From a virus, in the IMG/VR virus record IMGVR_UViG_3300042923_001807, positions 1 to 45,837 of that record: a stretch of 45,837 nucleotides of DNA; one strand, 5' to 3'. The translations under genes and the position numbers were made by a program. The notes beneath the pieces were generated by a model, which ran no database searches, was not told the DNA's origin, and saw only the letters and a program-made list of their open reading frames with translations. This document shows, piece after piece, positions 32,286 to 41,093 of the stretch; the stretch's first letter is position 1; each line of letters opens with the position of its first letter.

Positions 32286-33536
32286 ATGAATTGTGAGCAA
32301 ATTCTAAAGGACTTAAGAGAAAAGAGAAAAGCTGCATTAGAAGGAATTAAGACAGCAGCAACCCAGGCTGAGCTTGATAAAGCCGAGTTGGATATCCGAA
32401 AGCTTGATTTTGAGATCAAGGAAGCAGAGGCTCAGTTGGAAGAGGAAAAAAGAGCTGCAGAATCTGCGAGAACCGATGCCATAAATAATGGACAGCGAAT
32501 GGATCCTGAACAAAGAAACTTTAATCCTATAGCGGGTGCACACTTCCAACAGCAGCAACAACAAAGAAGTGGTGAAGAAGATCCCTATGACACCATGGAA
32601 TACCGGATGGCCTTTCGAAACTACGTGGTAAACGGCACACCGATTCCAGCGAACTTGTGTGAAAAGAGAGCGGATTCACTAACGGTGGTTGCTGATACTG
32701 GAGCTGTGATTCCTACAACGATCATGAATCGAGTCATCGAAGAAGCTCAGGCCACAGGAATGATTCTATCAAGAATCACCCAGACAAATTATCAGGGTGG
32801 TGTAAAAATCCCAATCAGTGAGATCAGGCCAACGGCTACCTGGATCAATGAAACTGTAGTTTCTGATGAACAAAAGATGAGTATGGAAGCATCGGTGGAG
32901 TTTAGCTACTACCTACTTGAATGTAAAGTGGGATTAAGTCTGCTGTCTTCGGCTGTATCACTGCCTGTATTTGAAAATACTATCGTGAATAATATCAAAA
33001 CTGCCATGATTAAAGCCATAGAAGTTGCCGTGATCTCCGGAGAGGGAGTCGCATCCCCTAAAGGAATCATCAAAACAGCTATTCCTGGTGAGAGACAGAT
33101 TAACCTAACCAGTGACGAAATCAACACCATCCCCGGATGGGCAAAGGTTGAGGCGGCCATGCCCCTAGCCTATGAAGCTGAGGCCATATACTTGATGGCA
33201 AAGGCCACCTGGGAGAAGTATATCAATGGTGCTGTGGATGCCAATGGTCAAAGGTTAGGTTTTACCGGTATCGATGGAAAGTTGAAGAGATTCTTAAACG
33301 GCAGAGAGGTTATATTGGTTGATTACTTACCAAGCTTTGATGCAGCAGCTGATGGAGATGTATTTGCAGCATTAGTCAACCTGAAAGAGTACTTGCTAAA
33401 CAGCAACCTGGCAATGACTTATAAGAAGTACTTCGACGAGGACAAAAACAAGTGGGTACATAAGTCATTGTTAATTGCCGATGGAAAGATGGCTGACAGC
33501 AATGGTTTGGTGCTAGTGAAAAAGGATATAGTTTAG
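32286..33536 (+). CDS. HK97-family major capsid protein
   Basis: The 416-residue coat protein has an N-terminal Glu/Lys/Ala-rich coiled coil (about 5-75), the scaffolding delta domain removed by the protease. The HK97 fold begins near residue 105 (YDTMEYRMAFRNYVV) and includes DTGAVIPTTIMNRVIEEAQA, SYYLLECKVGLSLLSSAVSL and GEGVASPKGII. AAAGGAGAT precedes ATG 32286. A terminator-like hairpin follows, which would favour high capsid mRNA relative to downstream genes. Confidence 0.93.
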   Translation: MNCEQILKDLREKRKAALEGIKTAATQAELDKAELDIRKLDFEIKEAEAQLEEEKRAAESARTDAINNGQRMDPEQRNFNPIAGAHFQQQQQQRSGEEDPYDTMEYRMAFRNYVVNGTPIPANLCEKRADSLTVVADTGAVIPTTIMNRVIEEAQATGMILSRITQTNYQGGVKIPISEIRPTATWINETVVSDEQKMSMEASVEFSYYLLECKVGLSLLSSAVSLPVFENTIVNNIKTAMIKAIEVAVISGEGVASPKGIIKTAIPGERQINLTSDEINTIPGWAKVEAAMPLAYEAEAIYLMAKATWEKYINGAVDANGQRLGFTGIDGKLKRFLNGREVILVDYLPSFDAAADGDVFAALVNLKEYLLNSNLAMTYKKYFDEDKNKWVHKSLLIADGKMADSNGLVLVKKDIV

Positions 33537-33555
33537 GATTTGAAAGTAGTCATGT

Positions 33556-33589
33556 AAAAGACTAGTGGTTTAGATTCCGCTAGTCTTTT
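33556..33589 (+). terminator. Hairpin after capsid gene
   Basis: AAAAGACTAGTGG (33556-33568) pairs with CCGCTAGTCTTTT (33577-33589): 13 bp with one G-T pair and an 8-nt loop, ending in TTTT. It may terminate partially or stabilise capsid mRNA. Confidence 0.75.
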
Positions 33590-33622
33590 GCTGATTTGGA
33601 ATAAGGACGGAGGTTTGGCCTG

Positions 33623-33871
33623 ATGGGAATTAATGAATTAAAGGAGTATTTAAGAATCGATGATGATGCGAGCGACACTTTAATTCAGGCGCTCCAAATA
33701 TCAGCGGAAGAATACCTCTTGAATGCAGGAGTAGCAAAAGATTATAGTAAAATGCTGTATGGATTGGCGGTCAAAATGCTTGTTACCAGTTGGTTTGAAA
33801 ACAGGGAAACAGGCGGGAAGAAAGATTTATCTTCCCTTAGCTTGCAGAGCATCATCATTCAATTGAGGTGA
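33623..33871 (+). CDS. Head-tail connector (gp6/QLRG-like)
   Basis: An 82-residue protein forming the adaptor ring under the portal. MGINELKEYLRIDDDASDTL is the typical N-terminal helix, and SLQSIIIQLR at the C-terminus matches the QLRG-family ending. GGACGGAGG precedes ATG 33623. It is the first gene of the connector cluster. Confidence 0.85.
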   Translation: MGINELKEYLRIDDDASDTLIQALQISAEEYLLNAGVAKDYSKMLYGLAVKMLVTSWFENRETGGKKDLSSLSLQSIIIQLR

Positions 33872-33875
33872 AATC

Positions 33876-34199
33876 ATGAATCCAGGTAGATTGAAACATA
33901 GGATAACAATTCAAGGGGTTGAAGGTACTGTAGAAAACGAGTGTCATGAAGATGTGCCAAACTACGTACCATGGAAAACAGTATGGGCTTCTGTAGAGCC
34001 CCTTAGAGGTAAAGAGTACTTGCAAGTGGACAGGGTAAATGCAGAGGTTACCCATAGAATCGTAATCAGGTATCTCGCAGGACTAAAACCGGATATGCGA
34101 ATAGATTTTAAAGGCAGGGTGTTTGACATACAAAGTATTATCAATGTGGATGAAGAAAATCGAGAGATGCAGCTCATGTGCCTTGAGAAGGTGGTTTAA
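33876..34199 (+). CDS. Head closure / head-tail adaptor protein
   Basis: A 107-residue beta-rich protein starting MNPGRLKHRITIQGVEGTVE, with TVWASVEPLRGKEYLQVDRV and FKGRVFDIQSIINVDEENRE. This is the standard pattern of SPP1 gp16-like adaptors. GAGGTGAAATC precedes ATG 33876. It caps the connector and receives the tail. Confidence 0.9.
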   Translation: MNPGRLKHRITIQGVEGTVENECHEDVPNYVPWKTVWASVEPLRGKEYLQVDRVNAEVTHRIVIRYLAGLKPDMRIDFKGRVFDIQSIINVDEENREMQLMCLEKVV

Positions 34200-34200
34200 A

Positions 34201-34605
34201 ATGTTTGTGATCGAAGGCTTGGATGGTTTTGAGAAAACCCTTATCGATACACTGGAGAAGAAATACCCAAAGGAAGTAGAGAAGCAGCTAATCAGACTGG
34301 CCAAAGAGTTGAAAGATAGTGTGGCTGCCAAGACACCGGTTGGAACAGAGAAAAAAACTTCGTCGAAGCGGTTAAAAAAGAACTGGAGAGTTGGCAAGGT
34401 AAGAAAAAAGGGGAATGAACTGTTTATTGAAGTATATAACAAGGCTCCCCATGCTCATCTTGTTGAAGATGGTCATAGAACTGTTGATGGAGGTTTTGTT
34501 GAAGGAAAGCATATGCTGCTTATCTCAGTAAAGCAGCTGGAGCAGAGATTAACACCAAAGCTTCAAGCATGGCTTAACCAGATGCTAAAGGAGTTGGAAC
34601 TATGA
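34201..34605 (+). CDS. HK97 gp10-like tail-completion protein
   Basis: A 134-residue protein beginning MFVIEGLDGFEKTLIDTLEK, with AAKTPVGTEKKTSSKRLKKN and HAHLVEDGHRT, characteristic of gp10/minor head-tail joining proteins. ATG 34201 starts one base after the previous stop. It overlaps the next gene by ATGA. Confidence 0.85.
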   Translation: MFVIEGLDGFEKTLIDTLEKKYPKEVEKQLIRLAKELKDSVAAKTPVGTEKKTSSKRLKKNWRVGKVRKKGNELFIEVYNKAPHAHLVEDGHRTVDGGFVEGKHMLLISVKQLEQRLTPKLQAWLNQMLKELEL

Positions 34606-35099
34606 AGCTGACAGATATAAAGACTGCCATAGTGGATAGATTGAAGGAAAAGATACCTGGGGTAAGGGTTGTTGCTGAAGAAGTGGAGCAGGGATTTAAG
34701 AAACCTGCTTTTTTCGTGAAAGTAATACTGATCAGCTCTGAAAGGGTTAATAGCTATCAAACTGCCAGGTCCATCATGATCATGATTCGTTATCATTCTG
34801 AAACTGAAAAAGAAAATGAGAATCTTGCAATGTCAGATACATTGGAAAGAGCATTCAAATCTACGCTTAGAGTCGATGATAGAAGACTGACCATAGAGAA
34901 TGTTGATTCAGAGATTATCGATAAGGTACTTCATTTCAGATTTGATATTCATTATATCGATAGTGAAGAGGGTATTGTGGTGGCAGATTCATTGGGCAAT
35001 GAACAAGTAGTGGCTATCGGTGAGCAAGAGGAAGAAGCTGGGTATAGTGAGGGCAATGTTGAGCTGATGAAAGAGCTTGAAATAAAGGAGGGAGAATAG
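34602..35099 (+). CDS. Tail terminator protein
   Basis: A 165-residue protein: MKLTDIKTAIVDRLKEKIPG, with EVEQGFKKPAFFVKVI and a long acidic C-terminal tail (EEEAGYSEGNVELMKELEIK). Its order directly before the sheath gene and its sequence match the tail-terminator family that caps PBSX-type tails. It is coupled through an ATGA overlap with the gp10-like gene. Confidence 0.8.
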   Translation: MKLTDIKTAIVDRLKEKIPGVRVVAEEVEQGFKKPAFFVKVILISSERVNSYQTARSIMIMIRYHSETEKENENLAMSDTLERAFKSTLRVDDRRLTIENVDSEIIDKVLHFRFDIHYIDSEEGIVVADSLGNEQVVAIGEQEEEAGYSEGNVELMKELEIKEGE

Positions 35100-36158
35100 A
35101 TGGGTTTACCAGAGATTCTTATAGAGTTTAAGACACAGGGTTTAACTGCCATTCAAAGAAGCGCTCGAGGGATTGTAGCACTCATCCTAAAGGATGACAC
35201 AGGAAATTTTGATACAAAGACTTACAAGAGTATCGATGAAGTGGATGCTGCTGATTGGACACCGGACAATAAGGATTATATTGAAAAGACCTTCATGGGT
35301 ATACCAAGTAGAATAATCGTTGAAAGGATAGGTACAGGAGATGCAGATTATAACACGGCATTAGGTAGGCTTAAGAATAAGAAGTGGAACTGGCTTGCTA
35401 TTCCTGGGCTACAGGATGCAGATAAAATCACAATCTCAACTTGGATTAAAACGGAAAGGGATGTCAATAAAAAGACATTTAAAGCCGTACTCCCCAATAT
35501 CGTTGCAGATCATGAGGGGATTGTGAATTTTGCTACTGATGACCTAAAGGTTGGAGAAGAGACTTACACAACAACGGAGTATTGTGCGAGGATTGCAGGG
35601 ATTTTGGCAGGTCTACCATTCACCAGATCATCAACATATTATGCACTTTCGGAGGTGGAGAGCATTACGGAGAGTGCTGATCCTAATGCGGATATCGATG
35701 CAGGGAAGCTGATCCTGATCAATGATGGTGAAAAGATTAAGATAGGGCGCGGGGTTAATTCGCTGACTACGACCACGGCAACCAAGGGAGAAGAATTCAA
35801 GAAGATCAAGATTGTGGATGCTGTTGACTTGGTGAGGGATGATATCAGAAATACCTTTGATGGGTCGTATGTAGGTAAAGTTATAAACTCTTATGACAAT
35901 AAGGTGCTATTTATGGCAGCTGTGAATGCGTACTTTGCAGAGCTTGAAAAACAGGATATTCTTGATCCTGCATTTGACAATCTGGCTGAGGTCGATGGAG
36001 ATAGTCAAAGAAATTATCTTGCGGGAAAAGGCATCGATGTCTCTTCATTGAGCGATCAGCAGATCAAGGAATACAATACCGGTTCAAAGGTTTTTGCCAA
36101 GGCAAGCATAAAGTTCTTGGATGCCATGGAAGATCTTAAGTTCACGGTGTTTATGTAG
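35100..36158 (+). CDS. xkdK: Contractile tail sheath protein (XkdK-like)
   Basis: A 352-residue sheath subunit. N-terminal GLPEILIEFKTQGLTAIQRS, central TTEYCARIAGILAGLPFTRS and C-terminal KVFAKASIKFLDAMEDLKFT are typical of PBSX/clostridial sheath proteins. It shows that the phage has a contractile, myovirus-type tail. GGAGGGAGAATAG precedes ATG 35100, immediately after the terminator-protein stop. Confidence 0.93.
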   Translation: MGLPEILIEFKTQGLTAIQRSARGIVALILKDDTGNFDTKTYKSIDEVDAADWTPDNKDYIEKTFMGIPSRIIVERIGTGDADYNTALGRLKNKKWNWLAIPGLQDADKITISTWIKTERDVNKKTFKAVLPNIVADHEGIVNFATDDLKVGEETYTTTEYCARIAGILAGLPFTRSSTYYALSEVESITESADPNADIDAGKLILINDGEKIKIGRGVNSLTTTTATKGEEFKKIKIVDAVDLVRDDIRNTFDGSYVGKVINSYDNKVLFMAAVNAYFAELEKQDILDPAFDNLAEVDGDSQRNYLAGKGIDVSSLSDQQIKEYNTGSKVFAKASIKFLDAMEDLKFTVFM

Positions 36159-36170
36159 GAGGTGGAGTAG

Positions 36171-36617
36171 ATGGCAAAAGCAAAGATACCAGGATATAGA
36201 CAAATCAATGGCCGTTGGGGAGAAGTGTGGTTGGATGGTGATCTCGTCTCTGAAATCGAGGAATTTGAGAGTAAGATTACAGCCAACCGTGAGGATGTAG
36301 AGATGGCAGGGAGTCTGAGTGTAGACAGCAAGATCACTTCACTCAAGGGTGAGGGGAGCATGAAATTAAAGAAGGTGTACAGCAGGGGTGTTCAGAAACT
36401 CCTTAGGGCATGGCAGGCTGGTCGAGACCCAAGGTGCCAGATTGTAGGAAAGTTAAAGGACCCGGATGCCTATGGGACTGAGCGAGTTGTCATAGATAAT
36501 GTATGGTTCAATGAACTGACTTTGATGCAGTTTACAAAGGGGCCCCTAACTACGGATTTACCTTTTGGTTTTACACCGGAGGATGTAAGATTCCCGGATT
36601 TGATAGAGGTACAATAA
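36171..36617 (+). CDS. xkdM: Tail tube protein (XkdM-like)
   Basis: A 148-residue tube subunit: INGRWGEVWLDGDLVSEIEE, KGEGSMKLKKVYSRGVQKLL and the C-terminal TKGPLTTDLPFGFTPEDVRF are hallmark stretches. GGAGGTGGAGTAG precedes ATG 36171. It follows the sheath gene as in PBSX. Confidence 0.93.
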   Translation: MAKAKIPGYRQINGRWGEVWLDGDLVSEIEEFESKITANREDVEMAGSLSVDSKITSLKGEGSMKLKKVYSRGVQKLLRAWQAGRDPRCQIVGKLKDPDAYGTERVVIDNVWFNELTLMQFTKGPLTTDLPFGFTPEDVRFPDLIEVQ

Positions 36618-36633
36618 AGGAGGAGAAAAGGAT

Positions 36634-37035
36634 ATGAAAATAGATACAAAGCAAACGAAGCAAACACCAAAAAGAGTGACACTGGATGAGCTGATTAAAA
36701 GGGCCCTCAATAAGGGCAACGAGCCTGCAACAAAGCAGCTATACGTGCAATCACTTGAAGGTGTTATTGTCATAGAGAAACCGAGCAAAGACCTTTGCCT
36801 AGATGCATTGAGCGAGGATGATGAAGGAGCTGCTGATAGACATTTGGTTTATAACTGTGTGATTGAACCAAATCTGAAGAATCCAGACCTAATCAAGGCA
36901 TATGGACTGGATAGACCTATTGAAATTGTAGACAAGATATTTGAACCAGGAGAAGTTGCCGCTATTTCTAAGGAATGCCTTGCTTTTGCCGGATATATCG
37001 ATAGTGTCAAGGTGGTAGAAGATATAAAAAACTAA
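36634..37035 (+). CDS. xkdN: Tail assembly chaperone, short form (XkdN-like)
   Basis: A 133-residue chaperone that coats the tape measure during tail assembly, like lambda gpG. It contains KRVTLDELIKRALNKGNEPA, an acidic loop ALSEDDEGAAD, and ends EDIKN. The final codons are ATA AAA AAC TAA, forming a slippery heptamer. A fraction of ribosomes should shift to -1 and make the long form (see 37032-37220). AAGGAGGAG precedes ATG 36634. Confidence 0.9.
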   Translation: MKIDTKQTKQTPKRVTLDELIKRALNKGNEPATKQLYVQSLEGVIVIEKPSKDLCLDALSEDDEGAADRHLVYNCVIEPNLKNPDLIKAYGLDRPIEIVDKIFEPGEVAAISKECLAFAGYIDSVKVVEDIKN

Positions 37036-37073
37036 TAGGTAGTGGTGGAGTGTTTACCTTGCTCCACCACTAC
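37026..37073 (+). promoter_or_regulatory. Programmed -1 ribosomal frameshift signal
   Basis: Slippery heptamer A AAA AAC (37026-37032) is in the 0 frame of the chaperone gene, 0 nt from its TAA. After 6 nt, GTAGTGGTGGAG (37039-37050) and CTCCACCACTAC (37062-37073) form a perfect 12-bp stem with an 11-nt loop. Heptamer, spacer and stem all meet the classical rules for -1 frameshifting. Confidence 0.93.
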
Positions 37074-37220
37074 TTGCAAAAAGGCATTGAACCAGATGAA
37101 GTACTTGGAAAAAGCAACTTGACGAAACTGTTCTATCTAGCCAGTAAGGATGTGGCATTGGAAGATCATCATGACAATCTAGAATCTATTATAGAACTTT
37201 TATTACCTGGAAGAAGGTGA
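37032..37220 (+). CDS. Tail chaperone C-terminal extension made by -1 frameshift
   Basis: After slippage on A AAA AAC, reading continues CTA ATA GGT AGT ... to TGA 37218-37220, adding 62 residues (starting LIGSGGVFTLLHHYLQKGIE, including NLTKLFYLASKDVALEDHHD). The frame has no start codon with a ribosome binding site, so it is reached only by frameshift. The fusion (36634-37220, about 195 residues) is the equivalent of lambda gpGT, expected to bridge chaperone and tape measure or tube. Confidence 0.9.
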   Translation, partial: LIGSGGVFTLLHHYLQKGIEPDEVLGKSNLTKLFYLASKDVALEDHHDNLESIIELLLPGRR

Positions 37221-37224
37221 TAGA

Positions 37225-38874
37225 TTGGCAAAGAAAAACAACATAGGTGCGGTATTAACCCTAAAGGACAATATGTCAGCCGTTATGAAGGGTGTAAGGA
37301 AAGAGCAGAGCCAGTTTAGAAAGGATGTACAGGAGACTAGAAAGTCCATTGAAAGGACCTATAAGAAAAAGCATGATTTGAGAGTAAATCATACTGCAGC
37401 TGCAAAGAAGATAAAGGAACTAAAAAAGGATTTGGACCCGCTTAGGAAAAAGGTTGTTACCGCTATAGCCCATAAGGATATGATCAAGGGAAAGATCAAA
37501 GAGAAAAAGAATGAGCTTAAGACCTTGGGTAAAATGATCGCGAGTCCTGTTGTGAAGATAAAAGACCAGGTTACTGGTGGGATATCAAAGCTTAAAGGTA
37601 AATTAACAGCCTTTGCCAAGAGTCCTATTGGTATTGGATTGGTAGCTGGTGCTGTAGCTGCAGGTGGACTCGGCATTGGCGCTCTAAAGATGGGTGCTGA
37701 TTTAGAGAAACAAAATATTGCCATGGAGCACTTTATAGGAAAGAATAATCCATCCATGGGAGTTACGGGCGTAAAACGGACAACGACGGATTTCATGAGA
37801 CAGCTAAGAGAGAATGCCAATGCAACACCTTTTGAGACAGGTGAAGTCATTACAGCTGGCACAAGGGCCCTTGGCATAACGGGAGGCAATACAAAGGATG
37901 CCATGGAGCTTGTAAAAGTAGCTGAGGATATGGCAGCTCTTACTCCGGGGAAGACCATTCAAGATGCTATGGAGGCTTTGGCTGATGCTAAGAATGGCGA
38001 AATGGAGAGGTTGAAAGAATTCAATGCCAAAGTATCTGCAGAGGATTTTAAAAAGCTAGGATTTAAAGGTGTTGTAGATCAACGACTAAAATCACAGTTT
38101 GAGGGTGGTGCAGAAAAGCTTGCCACATCTGGATCAGGATTAGTGTCTACCATTACAGGAAAGTTAAAAACCAATCTGCAGGATACAGGATTGAAGATGC
38201 TGGATCAGTTGAAGCCAGCACTTCAAGGAGCAATTACCCTTATTGATATGTACAGTCCATCGATGGAAAAGATCGGTGAAAAGGTAGCAAGTGGTGTGGG
38301 TACCGCAATTTCATACATTGGGAAATTTAGTGGATATGTGAAGGCCCACATGCCCCAGATTCGATCCACCATTGCTTATGCGGCAAACCTTACAAAACCA
38401 GCATTTGATCTGATTGCCAATGGAGCAACATTAGCATATAACGTATTCAATTGGGCATTTCCAGGGATCAAGGCTGTAATTGGTTCTGTTTGGAACTTTG
38501 TGAAGCCTGTACTAGAAGGACTTAGTGAGCTCATTGGATGGGTTGCTGATAAAACGGATAAGCTTGGTAAATGGTTTGGAAAGAAAAGCGGAAAAGTGAC
38601 CATCAATGCAGTGCAAGAAACGAGAAGCAGCCGCCGCGGTGGAGTTGAAGCTGCTTTTGCATCTGGGATTAACAGGGTGCCAAGGGATATGAATGCACGC
38701 ATTCATAAGGATGAAGCGGTTATTCCTGCGAAATATAATCCTTTCAATCCTAATACTAGAGATTCAAGAAAAGGGAACATCATTAACATCTATATTAGTG
38801 GTGTAAATAAGACTATTAAGGAAATTGTAAATGAGTTAGTGCCAGAGCTGCAGCTAGCAATAGAAAACAGATAG
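37225..38874 (+). CDS. Tail tape measure protein
   Basis: A 549-residue protein setting tail length. The N-terminal 130 residues are Lys-rich coiled coil (EQSQFRKDVQETRKSIERTY...). Then come hydrophobic segments IGIGLVAGAVAAGGLGIGAL (about 138-157) and, later, FDLIANGATLAYNVFNWAFP. A C-terminal domain carries GGVEAAFASGINRVPRDMNA and HKDEAVIPAKYNPF, a motif common in tape-measure C-termini. TTG 37225 has GAAGGTGATAG upstream. It is rather short for the class, which predicts a short tail. Confidence 0.88.
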   Translation: MAKKNNIGAVLTLKDNMSAVMKGVRKEQSQFRKDVQETRKSIERTYKKKHDLRVNHTAAAKKIKELKKDLDPLRKKVVTAIAHKDMIKGKIKEKKNELKTLGKMIASPVVKIKDQVTGGISKLKGKLTAFAKSPIGIGLVAGAVAAGGLGIGALKMGADLEKQNIAMEHFIGKNNPSMGVTGVKRTTTDFMRQLRENANATPFETGEVITAGTRALGITGGNTKDAMELVKVAEDMAALTPGKTIQDAMEALADAKNGEMERLKEFNAKVSAEDFKKLGFKGVVDQRLKSQFEGGAEKLATSGSGLVSTITGKLKTNLQDTGLKMLDQLKPALQGAITLIDMYSPSMEKIGEKVASGVGTAISYIGKFSGYVKAHMPQIRSTIAYAANLTKPAFDLIANGATLAYNVFNWAFPGIKAVIGSVWNFVKPVLEGLSELIGWVADKTDKLGKWFGKKSGKVTINAVQETRSSRRGGVEAAFASGINRVPRDMNARIHKDEAVIPAKYNPFNPNTRDSRKGNIINIYISGVNKTIKEIVNELVPELQLAIENR

Positions 38875-38883
38875 GAGGGGCAT

Positions 38884-39303
38884 ATGGATATATTTCTTTC
38901 TATTAATAATCGGGAGCAACTTATAAAAATCCCTGTGCTGCCTAAGGAATTTAAAATACGTTCTTCGCAGAAAAATGAAAGCTTTGAGACTATCCAACAA
39001 GGTGAAATTAAGCAAATCGGTCTAATGGGATTAAAAAGTATTTCTTTTAGTAGCTTTTTCCCTGTCAAAGATTATCCATTCTCTAAGGATAGTTTATATT
39101 CAGGATGGGAGTATGCTGAAATCATAGAGGGCTGGAGAGACAGGAGGATACCCGTTAGATTAATTATCACTGAAACGCCGATCAACATGCCAGTTACCAT
39201 AGATGATTTTGAATATGGCCCCCAAGATGGCTCAGGGGATGTGTATTTTACCTTATCCATGTCTGAATTTAAGTTCATCAAATTGGATCAAAGGAGGGTG
39301 TGA
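38884..39303 (+). CDS. Tail/baseplate protein (XkdP N-domain-like, no LysM)
   Basis: A 139-residue protein: MDIFLSINNREQLIKIPVLP, with NESFETIQQGEIKQIGLMGL, FSSFFPVKDYPF and a C-terminal YFTLSMSEFKFIKL. This matches the N-terminal part of XkdP-type proteins but lacks the C-terminal LysM found in many relatives. AGGAGGGGC precedes ATG 38884. It lies between tape measure and hub, as in PBSX. Confidence 0.8.
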   Translation: MDIFLSINNREQLIKIPVLPKEFKIRSSQKNESFETIQQGEIKQIGLMGLKSISFSSFFPVKDYPFSKDSLYSGWEYAEIIEGWRDRRIPVRLIITETPINMPVTIDDFEYGPQDGSGDVYFTLSMSEFKFIKLDQRRV

Positions 39304-39304
39304 T

Positions 39305-40276
39305 ATGGCCCATGAGCTTTGGAATATAAAAGGCAATATTATGACCAATATCACACCCTTGGTTGGTTCTATTTCATGGAAAAGCAATACCATAGAACTT
39401 GGTGAAAGGTTGGATTTTGATATAGCCTATAACGATGCCAGGGTTTTCCCCAAAAAACCTGTGGACATAGGAAACCTTATTATTTTGAAGAATGGAGATG
39501 AGATATTAAGGGGAATTGTGATTGCTGAGCAAAAGCAAGGAAGAAGTCCTATTGGGTATAATGTCTTTGACTATGCTTTTTATTTGAATAAATCCAAAGA
39601 GATCTATCAGTTCAATAAGGTTTCCGGTAAACAAGCCATTGAAACAGTCTGCAGAGACTTTAATATTCCTATTGGAAGTATCGCAAACATTGGTGTACTC
39701 ATTAACAAAATATACATCGATAAATATTTGAGTGAGATTATTAGAGATATTTTAGATATTGCAGAGAAGGAAACAGGAATCAAATACCGGATGGAAATGA
39801 GGAATGGCAAGTTTGTTATAGAGGAGCAGAAGAATCTTATATTAAGAGCTACTTTTACATTGGCTGACAATGTAGCAGCAAATAATATAACCGATGCCAT
39901 AAGTAATCCATCAAGGCGCAGATCCATTGAGGAGATGAAGAATTCTATAAAGTTAACCAGTGATGATCAGGTGGTTGTAAGCGTGAAGAATGACAGTTTG
40001 ATCCAGCAGTATGGATTGCTTCAAGAGGTTGTATCCATCGATAAAAAAGATATCGCCCAGGCCAAGAACATTGCTCAGAACATGCTTAAGGATCTTGGAA
40101 AGATATTTGAAGAGAATACGATAGATGTACCTGGTCACGATGATGCCAGGGCAGGAAGAATCCTTGAGGTGGAGGAGCCGGTTACAGGTATGAGTGGGCA
40201 ATATCTGATTGAAGATGTAGTCCATACTGTTAAAAACGGGATACATAGAATGTCTTTAGGATTGGGGGTACTATAA
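39305..40276 (+). CDS. xkdQ: Baseplate hub protein (XkdQ-like)
   Basis: A 323-residue hub protein: ISWKSNTIELGERLDFDIAY, EQKQGRSPIGYNVFDYAFYL and DLGKIFEENTIDVPGHDDAR are typical of XkdQ/gp44-like hubs. ATG 39305 overlaps the previous stop; the AAGGAGGGTG ribosome binding site lies inside that gene. An in-frame ATG at 39203 is deep inside it and rejected. It overlaps the next gene by one base. Confidence 0.9.
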   Translation: MAHELWNIKGNIMTNITPLVGSISWKSNTIELGERLDFDIAYNDARVFPKKPVDIGNLIILKNGDEILRGIVIAEQKQGRSPIGYNVFDYAFYLNKSKEIYQFNKVSGKQAIETVCRDFNIPIGSIANIGVLINKIYIDKYLSEIIRDILDIAEKETGIKYRMEMRNGKFVIEEQKNLILRATFTLADNVAANNITDAISNPSRRRSIEEMKNSIKLTSDDQVVVSVKNDSLIQQYGLLQEVVSIDKKDIAQAKNIAQNMLKDLGKIFEENTIDVPGHDDARAGRILEVEEPVTGMSGQYLIEDVVHTVKNGIHRMSLGLGVL

Positions 40277-40662
40277 TGGATGGTATTGCTGAATTAGCGA
40301 AGATGTTTAAAGACAGGGAAAACATCCCTTACTTTGGTCCGCAGACTGGATTCATTCTTTCCCCACCACCAAATATTCAGGTTGCACTTGGAGAGAAAAT
40401 AATTTTATCAAAGGACCGTCTTGTGATTGCAGAGCATCTGCTGAGTGGGTATCGAAGGGAATTCCAAAGCACAAGCAGCGGAACTATCATCACCAAGACA
40501 CCTCCACCGGTTTCCTATGATACGGCTACAGTGATGGAATCATTGAACCATGATGGAGAAATAACCTTCACTGATACATTGAAGGCAGGGGATGAAGTGA
40601 TTCTGATCCCTTCAACAAATGAACAACTTTATTATTTAGTAGGTAAGGCGGTGAGGTTGTAA
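40276..40662 (+). CDS. xkdR: Baseplate protein (XkdR-like, DUF2577)
   Basis: A 128-residue protein beginning MDGIAELAKMFKDRENIPYF, with FILSPPPNIQVALGEKIIL and the C-terminal LKAGDEVILIPSTNEQLYYL. This is the usual DUF2577 pattern. It overlaps XkdQ- and XkdS-like genes by one base on each side (TAATG), so the three are tightly coupled. Confidence 0.88.
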   Translation: MDGIAELAKMFKDRENIPYFGPQTGFILSPPPNIQVALGEKIILSKDRLVIAEHLLSGYRREFQSTSSGTIITKTPPPVSYDTATVMESLNHDGEITFTDTLKAGDEVILIPSTNEQLYYLVGKAVRL

Positions 40663-41093
40663 TGCTGCCACAAATAGCACAGCTGGAATTTAATAATCAA
40701 GTGACAAAGACTTCTCAGGCTATGGGGAAGTCTTTTAAATTTGATTTCGAGAAAGGTGATTTTGTCCTAAAGGATGGCAGGGTTGTAAAGACAGAAAATG
40801 TTGAGGCTTTGAAGGTCTGGATTGAGAAAGTGATAAGGACTGAAAAGTTTCGATTTAAAATCTATGAGGGTACAGATTACGGCATCACCTTGGAGGATCT
40901 CATTGGTCAGTCGCTGCCGAGAGATCTAGTTGAATCGGAATTGAAACGAGAACTAAAGGATGCCCTGGAAACCCATCCTATGATTCAAAGCTTATCAAAT
41001 ATTGTGGCTGAAAGAGATGGATCAAACCTAGAAATCTTAATTAAAGTAAATATGGCTGATGGTAATTCATTTCCCAAGGAGGTGAGTATATAG
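40662..41093 (+). CDS. xkdS: Baseplate wedge protein (XkdS-like, DUF2634)
   Basis: A 143-residue protein with ALKVWIEKVIRTEKFRFKIY and YGITLEDLIGQSLPRDLVES, matching the DUF2634/gp25-like wedge proteins. It starts at ATG 40662 on the last base of the previous gene and is followed immediately by the baseplate J gene. Confidence 0.9.
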   Translation: MLPQIAQLEFNNQVTKTSQAMGKSFKFDFEKGDFVLKDGRVVKTENVEALKVWIEKVIRTEKFRFKIYEGTDYGITLEDLIGQSLPRDLVESELKRELKDALETHPMIQSLSNIVAERDGSNLEILIKVNMADGNSFPKEVSI

